Source: Betaproteobacteria bacterium HGW-Betaproteobacteria-9
Lineage (GTDB): Bacteria; Pseudomonadota; Gammaproteobacteria; Burkholderiales; Burkholderiaceae_C
NCBI GenBank assembly: GCA_002842215.1
Contig: PHCC01000006.1
Coordinates: forward strand, 62,001 to 126,000
DNA: 64,000 nt
Reading direction: 5' to 3'
The position numbers and the translations under genes are program-made. Numbering within the stretch: the stretch's first letter is position 1; each line of letters begins with the position of its first letter. Below the pieces are notes generated by a model. That model worked only from the letters and a program-made list of their open reading frames with translations, was not told where the DNA came from and searched no databases. Below, one piece after another: positions 1-9,780 of the stretch.

Positions 1-1274
<1,274 letters not shown>

Positions 1275-1646
1275 GTCTCGCCTTCAACGAGAACCCACCA
1301 GCACGGCCCCTTGATGGTGGGGGCGTCCGGCCTCACCGGATGCTCTGACGCTACGTTCCCTCCGCCTGTTCAAGGCCCTCATGTGCGCGGCGGTGCTCGC
1401 GTCGCGCGGGCATTTCGGGCGGACCTTCAAAGCGCAAGTGGCCGCTACTTGTGCCCCTCTTGATCCTGGTCAACAGCATGCTGCAGGGCTGGGTGCTCCA
1501 ATCTCGGGCTGAGTACTTCTTCATTCGTTCCGGCGTGGGCTGGCTCGCTGTCACCCAGCTGTTCAGCAGCTTCTAACCCCATCGTCCGTGAGGAGCACCT
1601 GTTTGAACGAAGTGCGTTGTGTTTGTTCTTTTCAGGAGTTCTGAGC
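1275..1646. other. Intergenic stretch with a possible gene remnant
   Basis: This 372-base gap has no complete gene. In the forward frame ending at the TAA 1574-1576, codons are open from 1349 and from about 1451 spell a hydrophobic segment (VPLLILVNSMLQGW) followed by YFFIRSGVGWLAVTQLF, with the high GC3 of the real genes around it. There is no ATG until 1478 and no convincing ribosome binding site. It may be the 3' end of a degraded small membrane protein. The promoter of the next gene should lie in the last 70 bases. Confidence 0.3.
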
Positions 1647-2495
1647 ATGCAGCCGCGCGATTTTGGTGACCGTTTCATTTTTGACGACCCCAAGTACGAA
1701 GCCTTGGCCGCCGAAGGCGCCGCCAAGTACCGGCTGGGCACACCGTTCAACCACATGGCCTTCGACAACTTCCTGCCACTGGATGTGGCCGAAGCCATGC
1801 TCGCCGAATTCCCCAAGGCGCAGGACATTGAGTGGCACAACTACAACCGCCCGGCCGAGCAGAAGCTGGTCTGCGTCGACGAGACCAAGTTCGGGCCGGT
1901 CACACGCAGCATGCTGTACCAGTTCAACTCCGCGCCTTTCCTGCGTTTTCTGGAGAAGGTCACGGGCATCGACAACATGATCTCCGACCCGTCGATGCGA
2001 GGTGGCGGCTTGCACCAGACCCCCAAGGGCGGCCTGCTCAAGCTGCACGCCGACTTCAACAAGCACGACGCCAACTTCCTCGACCGCCGGATCAACGTCA
2101 TCTTCTACATGAACAAGAACTGGAAGGAAGAGTACGGCGGCAGTCTGGAGCTGTGGGACCAGGAGGTGACGAAATGCGAGGTCAAGATCCTGCCCGTCTT
2201 CAACCGCCTGGCGATCTTTTCGCCGACCAGCAAGACGTTTCACGGTCACCCCGACCCGCTGAACTGCCCCGATGGCGATTCGCGCAAGTCGCTCGCGCTT
2301 TTTTATTACACCAACGGCCGGCCCGCCAACGAGACCAACCAGTCCCACACGACGATCTTCGCTGAGCGGCCGCACGAAAGCATCGGTGGCATGCGCTGGC
2401 GGATCTCGCAGGACTTCATGCCCCCGGTGCTGTTCCGGACGATGCGCCGTTTCCGGGAACGCCATCTGGCCAACACGATCCAGAAGCGCGGCTGA
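1647..2495 (+). CDS. 2-oxoglutarate/Fe(II)-dependent oxygenase
   Basis: Soluble protein of 282 residues with the jelly-roll signature of 2OG-Fe(II) oxygenases of the prolyl-4-hydroxylase type. The iron triad is visible: His134-x-Asp136 (LHADF) and a distal His at 199 or 201 (FHGHP), followed by Arg213-Lys214 (RKSLALFYY) as the likely 2-oxoglutarate carboxylate anchor. Start chosen at ATG 1647 because AGGAG sits at 1634-1638; an upstream in-frame TTG (1617) has no such site. The substrate cannot be read from the sequence; relatives are often linked to cell-surface or sugar-modification genes, but no such genes adjoin it. A strong terminator follows, so it is probably a single-gene unit. Confidence 0.8.
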   Translation: MQPRDFGDRFIFDDPKYEALAAEGAAKYRLGTPFNHMAFDNFLPLDVAEAMLAEFPKAQDIEWHNYNRPAEQKLVCVDETKFGPVTRSMLYQFNSAPFLRFLEKVTGIDNMISDPSMRGGGLHQTPKGGLLKLHADFNKHDANFLDRRINVIFYMNKNWKEEYGGSLELWDQEVTKCEVKILPVFNRLAIFSPTSKTFHGHPDPLNCPDGDSRKSLALFYYTNGRPANETNQSHTTIFAERPHESIGGMRWRISQDFMPPVLFRTMRRFRERHLANTIQKRG

Positions 2496-2516
2496 CACGG
2501 CCCGCCCATTGGCATG

Positions 2517-2557
2517 GCCCATGCACCCTGCAAAGGGTGCATGGGCTTTTTCCTTTT
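2517..2557 (+). terminator. Rho-independent terminator after the oxygenase gene
   Basis: Perfect 12-bp arms GCCCATGCACCC (2517-2528) and GGGTGCATGGGC (2535-2546) around a six-base loop, followed by TTTTTCCTTTT. It closes the oxygenase transcript and shows that the phc operon must have its own promoter between 2558 and 2684. Confidence 0.9.
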
Positions 2558-2684
2558 GGCTCCCGGCATTTGCGCACGGAGCCCTGCGACAACGGCTGCC
2601 ACGCGAGATGACTACACTCGCGCACAGGGACTTCATTCCGGGGCGCCTCATCCATGGCCCCTCCTTGTTGATAACGGCCACACC

Positions 2685-4091
2685 GTGCAATTCCAGCGTC
2701 CATTCGATCCTGTCGTCACCTTCCGCAACAGCCAGGGCGAGGCCGCCCGCGGAACCCTGACCAGCCTGCAGCGCCGCTCGCTGGTGATGGAGGTGTACAA
2801 CCCGTACTCCATCGTGCAGGTCAGCGAGGTGCTCAGCGAGCTGAACATCCGCTCTGGGGACCGCAGCATCTACAAGGGCAAAGCCGTGGTGGTGAGTCTG
2901 CTGAATACCGGGTTGATGTCGGTGGTGTCCCTGGCGCTGATCGACGAATGGTCCGACCTCAACGCCATCCGAGGTGACCTGGGCCTGGTGCGCAATGAGG
3001 CCGCACGTTTCGTGGCTGATTGGGAGTCCCGCTTCTGCATCCGCGAGAGCTACCAGGTCACCATCAGCGAATTCCGAGCCTTTTTGTCCGAGACGGCTCG
3101 CTGGACCGACCAAGCGGACATGTCGGCTGTCTTGCCGCGCGAGCTTGATGGCCGCATCCGTGCCGACGTGTTTGACGAGCTGGCCGAGCCGATCATGAAA
3201 AAAGGTGCGGAGTACTTTGTATGGCTCGAAGGGGAGGGCGCGAGCGTTCCTTTGGATGATTCCGTCGCCCACCGCAGTTTCGCGCAGGCGGCCCTGCACC
3301 CGCTGTTGCTGCGCGCGCCCTTCGTTTACCGCACATTTGCCAAACCGCTGGGTTATGCGGGCGACTACGAGATGGTCAATCAGATCCTGGCGGATCCGCG
3401 GCAGGGAAGCAGCACCTACTTTCAAATCATCAATGCCTTTTTCCTTAAGGCTGACGTGGCTCAGGCACACCGTAACCGCATCGACATCCTCGTTGAATAC
3501 CTGGGTCGTGTGGCAGCCGACGCAAAGAACGCGAGGCGCAAGGTGCGAGTCCTGAACGTTGCCTGCGGACCCGCCGTAGAGATTCAGCGCTTCATTGCTT
3601 CGGATCCCAATGCTGAGAACATAGAGTTCACTTTGCTGGACTTCAGTGAGCCCACATTGGAATACACCCGCGCGTGTATTGCGCGTGCTGCCGTGCAGAG
3701 CGGTCGCAGCATGGAAGTCGAGTATGTGCAGGAGTCGGTGCACCAGTTGCTCAAGCGGGCCTCCAAGCGCGAAGACGGACTGGACAATGGTGTCTTCGAT
3801 TTCGTTTATTGCGCGGGCCTCTTCGACTACCTCTCCGACAAAGTCTGCGCGCGCTTGCTGGAGTACTTCGTCGTGCGGACCCGCCCTGGTGGCTCGGTGA
3901 TGGTCACCAACGTTCATTCGGCCAACCCGCAGAAAAACGTGATGGAGCACCTGTTGGAGTGGCACCTCATCTATCGCGACGAAGGCGGCCTGGAGGCCGT
4001 TCTCCCAGAGCAGCGCGAGGACACGCGAATATTCACCGATAAAACCGGTGTCAATATCTTTGCCGAGTTCCGCGTGCCTGAAGCGTCTTGA
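2685..4091 (+). CDS. phcB: PhcB-like SAM-dependent methyltransferase (quorum-sensing signal synthase)
   Basis: Likely makes the 3-hydroxy fatty acid methyl ester signal, as PhcB does in Ralstonia (3-OH PAME/MAME), by methylating a 3-hydroxyacyl precursor with S-adenosylmethionine. The C-terminal half is a class I methyltransferase: motif I VLNVACGPAVE near residues 288-298, then the acidic LLDFSEPTLEY region and FDFVYCAGLFDYL. The N-terminal 100 residues (RGTLTSLQRRSLVMEVYNPY) look like a PilZ-type beta-barrel. Start is uncertain: GTG 2685 gives 468 residues; the frame is open back to 2514, but that would begin inside the upstream terminator. It heads the phcB-phcS-phcR-phcQ series. Assignment rests on fold plus operon order; the acyl chain cannot be predicted. 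Confidence 0.8.
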   Translation: MQFQRPFDPVVTFRNSQGEAARGTLTSLQRRSLVMEVYNPYSIVQVSEVLSELNIRSGDRSIYKGKAVVVSLLNTGLMSVVSLALIDEWSDLNAIRGDLGLVRNEAARFVADWESRFCIRESYQVTISEFRAFLSETARWTDQADMSAVLPRELDGRIRADVFDELAEPIMKKGAEYFVWLEGEGASVPLDDSVAHRSFAQAALHPLLLRAPFVYRTFAKPLGYAGDYEMVNQILADPRQGSSTYFQIINAFFLKADVAQAHRNRIDILVEYLGRVAADAKNARRKVRVLNVACGPAVEIQRFIASDPNAENIEFTLLDFSEPTLEYTRACIARAAVQSGRSMEVEYVQESVHQLLKRASKREDGLDNGVFDFVYCAGLFDYLSDKVCARLLEYFVVRTRPGGSVMVTNVHSANPQKNVMEHLLEWHLIYRDEGGLEAVLPEQREDTRIFTDKTGVNIFAEFRVPEAS

Positions 4092-4104
4092 GGCTGTGCC
4101 GCCG

Positions 4105-5430
4105 ATGAATCCGTCCACCCTGTCGCCTTACCACCAGGAACTCAGCGAGTTCAGGCTCGCCTACAGCAAGGCCGGGTCCATCGTATCGCTCGTCCTGGTG
4201 TTGATGGGCCTTGGGCTGGATTACACGCTGTACCGCGAGTACTTGGGCACGCTGGCGCCCGCGCGCTTGGTGGTCGTCGGACTGACCCTGGGCATCTTCA
4301 AGATGTTGCATTCTCCCCTGGGGCTGCGCTGGGTGCGCCCGCTCACGCTCCTTTGGCTCGCGTTGCCGCAGGTAATGATCGCTTGGATGATCGGGGTGAC
4401 CGATGGAGTGGACTCCATTTACTTTGTCGGCCTGCACCTGGCGCTGTACGCGACCGGCATCATCTTGCCCATCACCTTCTTCGAGAGTCTGGCCTTTGGC
4501 TTGTTCACATATGTGGTGTATGCCCTTGCCTGCCATTTTCATCCGGAGGGGTTGCAAGATTTCAACCGGTTTGCTGGCATTTCGCTGTTCATCCTTTTTT
4601 CGGCCACCGTCAGCTCGTTCTGTACCTACTTCAACGAGCGCGGCCGGTTAAACATGTTTGCTCTGCAGAGGCAGGTATCCGAGAAGAACGCATCCCTGCA
4701 GGATATCAACCGTACCTTGGCCGAGGTGAAAGGCCAACTGCTGCAGCGCGAAAAAATGGCCGCCATCGGCACGCTCTCGGCCGGCCTGCTGCACGAGCTG
4801 AACAACCCTGTCAACTACAGCCTCATGGCCATCAACATGGCCCAGACCCTGCCCGCCGCCAGGAGTGACGAGCTGCTCAAGGAAAGCCTGGTGGATGCCA
4901 AAGAGGGGATGACGCGCATCCAGAACATCGTCACCGACCTGAAGACCTTCGCTTACCAGAATCCCGGCGACAACAGCCAGCGGCCCTTTCTGCTGGAGCA
5001 GGCCATTCGCTCGGCCCAGCGGCTCGCCGGCCACGAGCTCAAGGGGGTGACGGTGTCGATCGATGTGCCGCAGGACACCCATGTGCTGGGCGACGAGCCG
5101 GCCATCATCGGCGTGCTGATCAACCTGTTGAGCAATGCGGCCCATGCCTTGGCCAAGGCGCAGCGCGAACAGCCGCGCATTGACGTGCGGGTGCAGACCG
5201 AAGGCGGGCGCCTGCGCGTGACGGTCCGCGACAACGGTCAGGGCATCCTGCCCGAAAACATCGGGCGCGTGTTCGAGCCCTTCTTCACCACGCGCGACGT
5301 CGGGGCCGGTCTGGGTCTGGGCCTGAGCGTGAGCTACGGCATCGTGCAGCGCCACGGGGGCTTGCTGGCGGTGGAGAGCGAGGCCGGCGCCTGGACCGCG
5401 TTCACTTTCGATCTGCCGAGACCTGAATGA
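4105..5430 (+). CDS. phcS: PhcS-like membrane sensor histidine kinase
   Basis: Probable receptor kinase for the methyl ester signal, 441 residues. About six hydrophobic segments fill residues 25-190 with hardly any periplasmic loop, as in kinases that sense hydrophobic ligands in the membrane. A coiled stretch (about 195-220) leads to the dimerisation domain with phospho-accepting His230 in LLHELNNPVNY, then the N box (LLSNAAHAL), DNGQGI and GAGLGLGLS of the HATPase. No receiver domain is attached. ATG 4105 is chosen: 13 bases after the phcB stop with GAGG at 4090-4093; the open frame further upstream overlaps phcB. By analogy with Ralstonia it would pass phosphate to, or remove it from, PhcR. 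Confidence 0.82.
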   Translation: MNPSTLSPYHQELSEFRLAYSKAGSIVSLVLVLMGLGLDYTLYREYLGTLAPARLVVVGLTLGIFKMLHSPLGLRWVRPLTLLWLALPQVMIAWMIGVTDGVDSIYFVGLHLALYATGIILPITFFESLAFGLFTYVVYALACHFHPEGLQDFNRFAGISLFILFSATVSSFCTYFNERGRLNMFALQRQVSEKNASLQDINRTLAEVKGQLLQREKMAAIGTLSAGLLHELNNPVNYSLMAINMAQTLPAARSDELLKESLVDAKEGMTRIQNIVTDLKTFAYQNPGDNSQRPFLLEQAIRSAQRLAGHELKGVTVSIDVPQDTHVLGDEPAIIGVLINLLSNAAHALAKAQREQPRIDVRVQTEGGRLRVTVRDNGQGILPENIGRVFEPFFTTRDVGAGLGLGLSVSYGIVQRHGGLLAVESEAGAWTAFTFDLPRPE

Positions 5431-6620
5431 ACACTGTGCAAACTGCTTCGTCCTCGGATGCGGGTACGGCCCACGCCGTGCTCATGGTGGACGACGAGCC
5501 CCAGGCCTGCAAGTGGTTCGCCCGCCTGTATGGCGACGAGTTCGTGGTCTGGACGGCAGGAGGTGTCGATGAGGCGCTGGCCCTGCTCGCGGCGCGCGGC
5601 GAACAGGTGGCGGTGCTGCTGACGGACTACAGCATGCCGGGGCGCAACGGGGTTGAGCTGCTGGGTGAGGTGCGGCGGTTGTACGGACACATCGCCCGCT
5701 TGCTGGTTTCAGCCTGTGCCGACAAGGGCGTTGCCATGGCGGCTGTCAACCAGGGGCAGGTGGAGAAGATTCTGGAGAAGCCACTGGACGAGGCTGTGAC
5801 ACGCCAGGCTTTGCGCGATGCCTTGGTCAGCGCCCAGCGGCGCGCGCTCGATCGGGCGCTCATCGACCAGCGTGCAGCGGCCCTGCGCGAAACCCTGGGC
5901 TTTCTGGCCCACGAGGTCACCACGCCGCTGGCCACGGTGCGCGGCTACCTGACGGCCATGCGCGAGCGGCACCGCGATGCCCCCGACGGTGACGGCGGCA
6001 TGGCCTTCATCGAGCAGAACAAGCCGGGCGACGTGCTGTTCATGCTGGAGGCCGCCCAGCGGCGTGCCGACTACGCGCAGTCCCTGGTGTCCACCTTTGT
6101 GCAGACGGCACGCGACGCGTACCGCAGCGACGCGCCGGTGGGCCTGCGGGCCAGCGATCTGGTGGGGGCGGTGCGGGACGAGTACCCGTTTGAAGCGGGT
6201 GAGGCCGCCTGGCTGCGCTGCGATCTCTCGGCAGACTTCAACCTGCCGGGACGGCGCGATCTGCTGTACCTGGTGCTGTGCACCCTGGTCAAGAACGCGC
6301 TGCTGGCCTTGCGCTCGACATTGCCCGATGATCCCCGTGTGCACATCGGTCTGGGCCGCGCCGCGTTGGCGCCCGGCTTGCCGGAGCAGGCCGTGATTCG
6401 CGTGAGCGACACCGGGCCCGGCATTGCACCGCACGTGCTGCAGCGTTTGACCCATGAGCCCGTGACCACCCGTGCCGAGGCCGGGGGCACCGGCATGGGA
6501 CTGGTGTTCTGCCGGCGGGTGATGGACTCACTCGGCGGAGCGGTCCACGTTCAATCCCATCCGGGGCAGGGTGCCACGGTGACACTGTTTTTCCCACGCC
6601 TGGAACAGACCCAGGCTTAG
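5427..6620 (+). CDS. phcR: PhcR-like receiver-histidine kinase hybrid
   Basis: Response regulator whose output part is itself a kinase-like module, the diagnostic layout of PhcR. The receiver spans residues 10-130: VDDE acidic pair, phosphoacceptor Asp67 in LLTDYSMPG, and Lys in EKPLDE. A second part starts near 150 with a His box FLAHEVTTPLATV (His162) and continues with LVKNALLAL, VSDTGPGI and GTGMGLVF, a complete HATPase set. It overlaps phcS by four bases (ATGA), so the two are translationally coupled. In Ralstonia PhcR relieves or imposes control of the LysR regulator PhcA; no LysR gene is present in this window, so the final target lies elsewhere or differs. Confidence 0.83.
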   Translation: MNTVQTASSSDAGTAHAVLMVDDEPQACKWFARLYGDEFVVWTAGGVDEALALLAARGEQVAVLLTDYSMPGRNGVELLGEVRRLYGHIARLLVSACADKGVAMAAVNQGQVEKILEKPLDEAVTRQALRDALVSAQRRALDRALIDQRAAALRETLGFLAHEVTTPLATVRGYLTAMRERHRDAPDGDGGMAFIEQNKPGDVLFMLEAAQRRADYAQSLVSTFVQTARDAYRSDAPVGLRASDLVGAVRDEYPFEAGEAAWLRCDLSADFNLPGRRDLLYLVLCTLVKNALLALRSTLPDDPRVHIGLGRAALAPGLPEQAVIRVSDTGPGIAPHVLQRLTHEPVTTRAEAGGTGMGLVFCRRVMDSLGGAVHVQSHPGQGATVTLFFPRLEQTQA

Positions 6621-6628
6621 GAGCCTCT

Positions 6629-7588
6629 ATGAAACCCGAAAAAATTCTGTACGTTGACGACGAAGCCATTGCGCTGAAGTATTTCGAGCGGCTGGTCGGT
6701 CCACTGGCCCCGGTGATCACCGCCCTGTCGGTCGAAGAAGGCCGGACCGTGTTGCGCGAACACGGCGACGAAATCGCCGTGCTGGTCTGCGACCAGCGCA
6801 TGCCCGGCGAACGCGGTACCGAACTGCTGCGGCACGCGCGCCAGTACCACCCCAACATCGTGCGCATGATGACCACCGCCTACTCCGAGCTGGGCGAGGC
6901 CATCGATGCGATCAACACCGGCGAGATCTACCGCTACATCAGCAAACCCTGGGAGCTGGAGAGCCTGCGCGCCGACCTGAAGAACGCGCTGGAGCTGTCC
7001 GACCTGCGCGCCGAACGCAACGAGTTGCTGCGCGACAAGCTGCTGGCGCAACAAGGCCAGTTGCTGGCCCATCGGATGGCCGCGCTGCTGATGGTGAGCG
7101 CGGCGGTACAGGCGCAGAACCACGAAGCCGGGCTGTACCGTTTTGCCCAGGCCGCCATGGCCGGTGGCCCGGTGGCGCCTGCGGTGGACTGGAACCAGTG
7201 GGACCATGCCGATCTGCAACAGGCGGAGGCGCGGCGGGGGGCGAGCGTGGCCGGGCATGTGCGCGACTGGCTGCAGAACTTTGGCGCTCGCCACGACGAC
7301 GCACAAGCCCTGAGCGCGCTGGCGCAGGCGGTAGGCGGTGAACGCCTGGGCGACGCGGTCCGGTTGCCCGGGGCCGATGCCTTCACCGCGCTGCTGAGTG
7401 CCCCGGTGGGTGAAGCCGCCACGGCCGCACAGTGCGCCGGGCTGGCGTGGCTGCTCTGGGTGGGTGGGCGTGCGCAGGTGGATGCGCTGGCGGACGGCTG
7501 GCGCGTGACACTGGCGGACGCGCCCGCCCTGCCGGCCGACTGGCTGGCTGACGCGATGGAGCGTCTGGGCGGACGTTCGCCCGGCTGA
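6629..7588 (+). CDS. phcQ: PhcQ-like response regulator
   Basis: Cytoplasmic response regulator of 319 residues. An intact receiver covers residues 1-120 (YVDDE, phosphoacceptor Asp55 in LVCDQRMPG, Thr in MTTAYSEL, Lys in YISKPWE; the last motif is typical of RpfG/HD-GYP-class receivers). The remaining 200 residues carry a helical linker rich in Glu/Arg/Leu (about 120-145) and an Ala-rich helical region that I cannot assign to a DNA-binding or HD-GYP output domain. Its start has AGGAG at 6619-6623, eight bases after the phcR stop, so it is the fourth gene of the operon. In Ralstonia PhcQ also contributes to control of PhcA activity. Confidence 0.8.
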   Translation: MKPEKILYVDDEAIALKYFERLVGPLAPVITALSVEEGRTVLREHGDEIAVLVCDQRMPGERGTELLRHARQYHPNIVRMMTTAYSELGEAIDAINTGEIYRYISKPWELESLRADLKNALELSDLRAERNELLRDKLLAQQGQLLAHRMAALLMVSAAVQAQNHEAGLYRFAQAAMAGGPVAPAVDWNQWDHADLQQAEARRGASVAGHVRDWLQNFGARHDDAQALSALAQAVGGERLGDAVRLPGADAFTALLSAPVGEAATAAQCAGLAWLLWVGGRAQVDALADGWRVTLADAPALPADWLADAMERLGGRSPG

Positions 7589-7591
7589 GTC

Positions 7592-7621
7592 CACCGACCC
7601 CGGGGGCTTTCAGGGTCGGTG
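7592..7621. terminator. Hairpin between convergent phcQ and ohr
   Basis: Perfect 9-bp arms CACCGACCC (7592-7600) and GGGTCGGTG (7613-7621) sit between the two stop codons. No T-run follows on either strand, so it may be an imperfect bidirectional terminator or an mRNA 3' stabilising hairpin. Confidence 0.45.
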
Positions 7622-7641
7622 CAACCGATCTGGCCGGTGGA

Positions 7642-8070
7642 TCAGATCACCGTGAGTGTCACGTCGATGTTGCCGCGGGTGGCGTTGGAGTAGGGGCACA
7701 CCTGGTGCGCCGTGTTCACCAGATCTTCGGCCACGGCGCGGTCAAGGCCGGGCAGGCTCACCGCCAGGCGGGCGGCGATGCCGAAGCCGGCCGGGATCGG
7801 GCCGATGTCCACTTCGGCGTCGATCGACGCATCGGCCGGCACGGCGATCTTCTTCATGCTGGCCACGTGCTTGAGCGCGCCCATGAAGCAGGCCGAGTAG
7901 CCGGCCGCAAACAGCTGCTCGGGGTTGGTGGCGGTGCCGGCGCCGCCCATGGCCTTGGGCGGGGTGAGCTTGATGTCGAGCAGGCCGTCGTCGGTTCGCG
8001 AGGCGCCTTCACGGCCGCCGGTGGTGTGGGCGCGGGCGGTGTAGATCACTTTGTCGAGGGAGGTGGTCAT
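7642..8070 (-). CDS. ohr: Organic hydroperoxide reductase Ohr
   Basis: OsmC/Ohr-family peroxidase of 142 residues that reduces organic hydroperoxides to alcohols in the cytosol, using a lipoyl-protein thiol as reductant. Both family cysteines are present: Cys61 in YSACFMGAL (peroxidatic) and Cys125 in [10 protein letters not shown] (resolving), with Arg20 in TGGREG as the active-site Arg. The order of sequence signatures matches Ohr rather than OsmC. It lies 52 bases downstream of ohrR on the same strand with no terminator between, so both are probably read from the operator-controlled promoter in front of ohrR. Confidence 0.95.
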   Translation of the reverse strand: MTTSLDKVIYTARAHTTGGREGASRTDDGLLDIKLTPPKAMGGAGTATNPEQLFAAGYSACFMGALKHVASMKKIAVPADASIDAEVDIGPIPAGFGIAARLAVSLPGLDRAVAEDLVNTAHQVCPYSNATRGNIDVTLTVI

Positions 8071-8122
8071 GGTGGTTCCTTTGAGGGTGGTTGCTTCAGC
8101 GAAGCGGGGTGAAAAAAGGGGA

Positions 8123-8584
8123 TCAGGCGGTGAGCCGGTTGCGCAGCGTCTGCACCTGGTGGGTCAGTGCCAGGGCTTCGGCCACGTCGCACTGCGAGGC
8201 CTCCAGCACGCAGGCCGGAATGCGCAGGGCACGGGTCTTGAGTTTTCGGCCGTCGGCGGTCAGGCGGATCAGCACCCGGCGCTCGTCGGTCGCATCGCGC
8301 AGCCGTGTGACCAGCCCGGCCGTCTCCATGCGTTTGAGCAGCGGTGTGAGCGTGCCGGAGTCGAGGTAGAGGCGTTCACCGAGTTCGGAAACGGCCACGC
8401 CGTCCTGCTCCCACAGCACCAGCAGGGCCAGGTACTGCGGGTAGGTCAGTCCCAGCTCGTCGAGCAGGGGCTTGTAGAGCTTGGTCATGGCCAGTGAGGC
8501 CGAATACAGCGCGAAGCAGAGCTGGTTGTCCAGCAGCAGGGCCTGCTCGGACAGTGCGTTGCGGGAGGTGTTGCGTGTGGCCAT
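8123..8584 (-). CDS. ohrR: MarR-family peroxide-sensing repressor OhrR
   Basis: Winged-helix MarR-type repressor, 153 residues, that represses ohr until its reactive cysteine is oxidised by organic hydroperoxide. Cys23 in [13 protein letters not shown] is the conserved sensing cysteine. The recognition helix lies in [15 protein letters not shown], followed by the wing [13 protein letters not shown]. Start placed at ATG 8584; the frame is open to a TTG at 8605, but that start would lie inside the operator. A perfect inverted repeat begins 18 bases upstream of the ATG, so autoregulation with ohr is expected. Confidence 0.93.
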   Translation of the reverse strand: MATRNTSRNALSEQALLLDNQLCFALYSASLAMTKLYKPLLDELGLTYPQYLALLVLWEQDGVAVSELGERLYLDSGTLTPLLKRMETAGLVTRLRDATDERRVLIRLTADGRKLKTRALRIPACVLEASQCDVAEALALTHQVQTLRNRLTA

Positions 8585-8602
8585 GGGGTGAACTGTAGCT
8601 GT

Positions 8603-8628
8603 CAATTAAATTGTGTGCAATTTAATTG
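8603..8628. promoter_or_regulatory. OhrR operator palindrome
   Basis: Perfect 11-bp arms CAATTAAATTG (8603-8613) and CAATTTAATTG (8618-8628) around TGTG. The AT-rich CAATT...AATTG pattern is the known OhrR-box type and stands out in this GC-rich DNA. It lies just upstream of the ohrR start, placing ohrR and ohr under OhrR control. Confidence 0.9.
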
Positions 8629-8685
8629 ATAATAACCTTTTTGAATCAAAGGTCGCCACAAAGCGCCGCGGCGGCGGGCCCTACC

Positions 8686-9741
8686 TCATGCTACGAGAGG
8701 CGGGTTCTGCATCTCTTCGATCTGCTCGGTGAGCATGTCCACCTGGCCCTGCCAGTAGTCGCGGCTGCCGAACCAGGGGAAGTTGATCGGGAAGGCCGGG
8801 TCTTCCCAGCGCCGTGCGATCCAGGCGCTGTAGTGGATCAGGCGCAGCGTGCGCAGCGGCTCGATCAGCGCGAGCTCGCGGCGGTCGAACGGGCGGAACT
8901 GCTCGTAGCCGTCGATCAGGGCGCCGAGCTGCTGGTTCTGCTGGCGCCGGTCGCCACTCAGCAGCATCCAGAGATCCTGCACGGCGGGGCCGGTGCGCGC
9001 GTCGTCCAGGTCCACGAAATGCGGGCCGGCGCCGGGCTGGCCCTCGGGCGTCCAGAGGATGTTGCCGGGGTGGCAGTCGCCGTGCAGGCGGATGCACCGG
9101 ATGCCGTCTTCATCGGCCGGCTTGTTCGCGCGCAGCACCGGGTGGGCTTCGATCAGCGCCAGCGCTTCTTCCAGCGCGGCGATCCAGGCGGTTTGCACCT
9201 CGGGCGCAATGACGTGGTGCTGCAGCAGCCAGTCGCGGGGCTCGTGGCCGAAGCCGGCCACATCCAGTGCCGGGCGGGCCGCAAAGGAGCGCGCCGCGCC
9301 CACGCTGTGGATGCGCGCCAGAAAACGGCCGATCCACTCCAGCACCTCGAAGTCGTCCAGTTCGGGCCGCCGCCCGCCACGGCGCGGGCTGACGGAAAAA
9401 GCAAAACCACCGAAGTGGTGCAGCGTCTGACCGTTGACCACCAGCGGCGGCACGGCCGGGATTTCGGCCGCCACCAGCTCGGCGGCGAAGGCGTGCTCTT
9501 CGGCGATCTGCGCATCGCTCCAGCGCTCCGGCCGGTAGAACTTGGCCACCACCTGCTCGTGGCCTTCGAACGGGCTTTCCAGGTGCAGCTGGTAGACCCG
9601 GTTCTCAAAGCTGTTGAGGGCGCTCAGGCGGCCGTCGCTCCACAGTCCGATGGCGCCCAGGGCGTCCTGCACCACGTCGGGCGTGAGGGCGGTGTAGGGG
9701 TGCGTGGTGCGCTGGGCTGCAGGGGCGGGGGGCTGGGTCAT
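8686..9741 (-). CDS. srkA: Stress response kinase A (SrkA/YihE)
   Basis: Small Ser/Thr protein kinase of the aminoglycoside-phosphotransferase fold, 351 residues, known in Escherichia coli for countering MazEF and Cpx-type stress killing. The catalytic loop HGDCHPGNILW and the metal-binding FVDLDDAR motif are intact, and the N-terminal signature SALNSFENRVYQL (the nucleotide-binding strand region) matches the family. Length equals the usual 325-350. Start at ATG 9741, 39 bases from the divergent potassium channel start; the frame stays open far upstream through the antisense of that gene, which is a coding shadow. No operon partner downstream. Confidence 0.9.
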   Translation of the reverse strand: MTQPPAPAAQRTTHPYTALTPDVVQDALGAIGLWSDGRLSALNSFENRVYQLHLESPFEGHEQVVAKFYRPERWSDAQIAEEHAFAAELVAAEIPAVPPLVVNGQTLHHFGGFAFSVSPRRGGRRPELDDFEVLEWIGRFLARIHSVGAARSFAARPALDVAGFGHEPRDWLLQHHVIAPEVQTAWIAALEEALALIEAHPVLRANKPADEDGIRCIRLHGDCHPGNILWTPEGQPGAGPHFVDLDDARTGPAVQDLWMLLSGDRRQQNQQLGALIDGYEQFRPFDRRELALIEPLRTLRLIHYSAWIARRWEDPAFPINFPWFGSRDYWQGQVDMLTEQIEEMQNPPLVA

Positions 9742-9780
9742 GGCTGCATTGTCGCCCGTGGCCCGTGCCAGAATCGGGTG

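Noticed and set aside
2514-2684. Start of phcB at 2514
   Set aside because: This start lies within the terminator hairpin of the previous gene and adds a Cys/Pro-rich stretch unlike the family.
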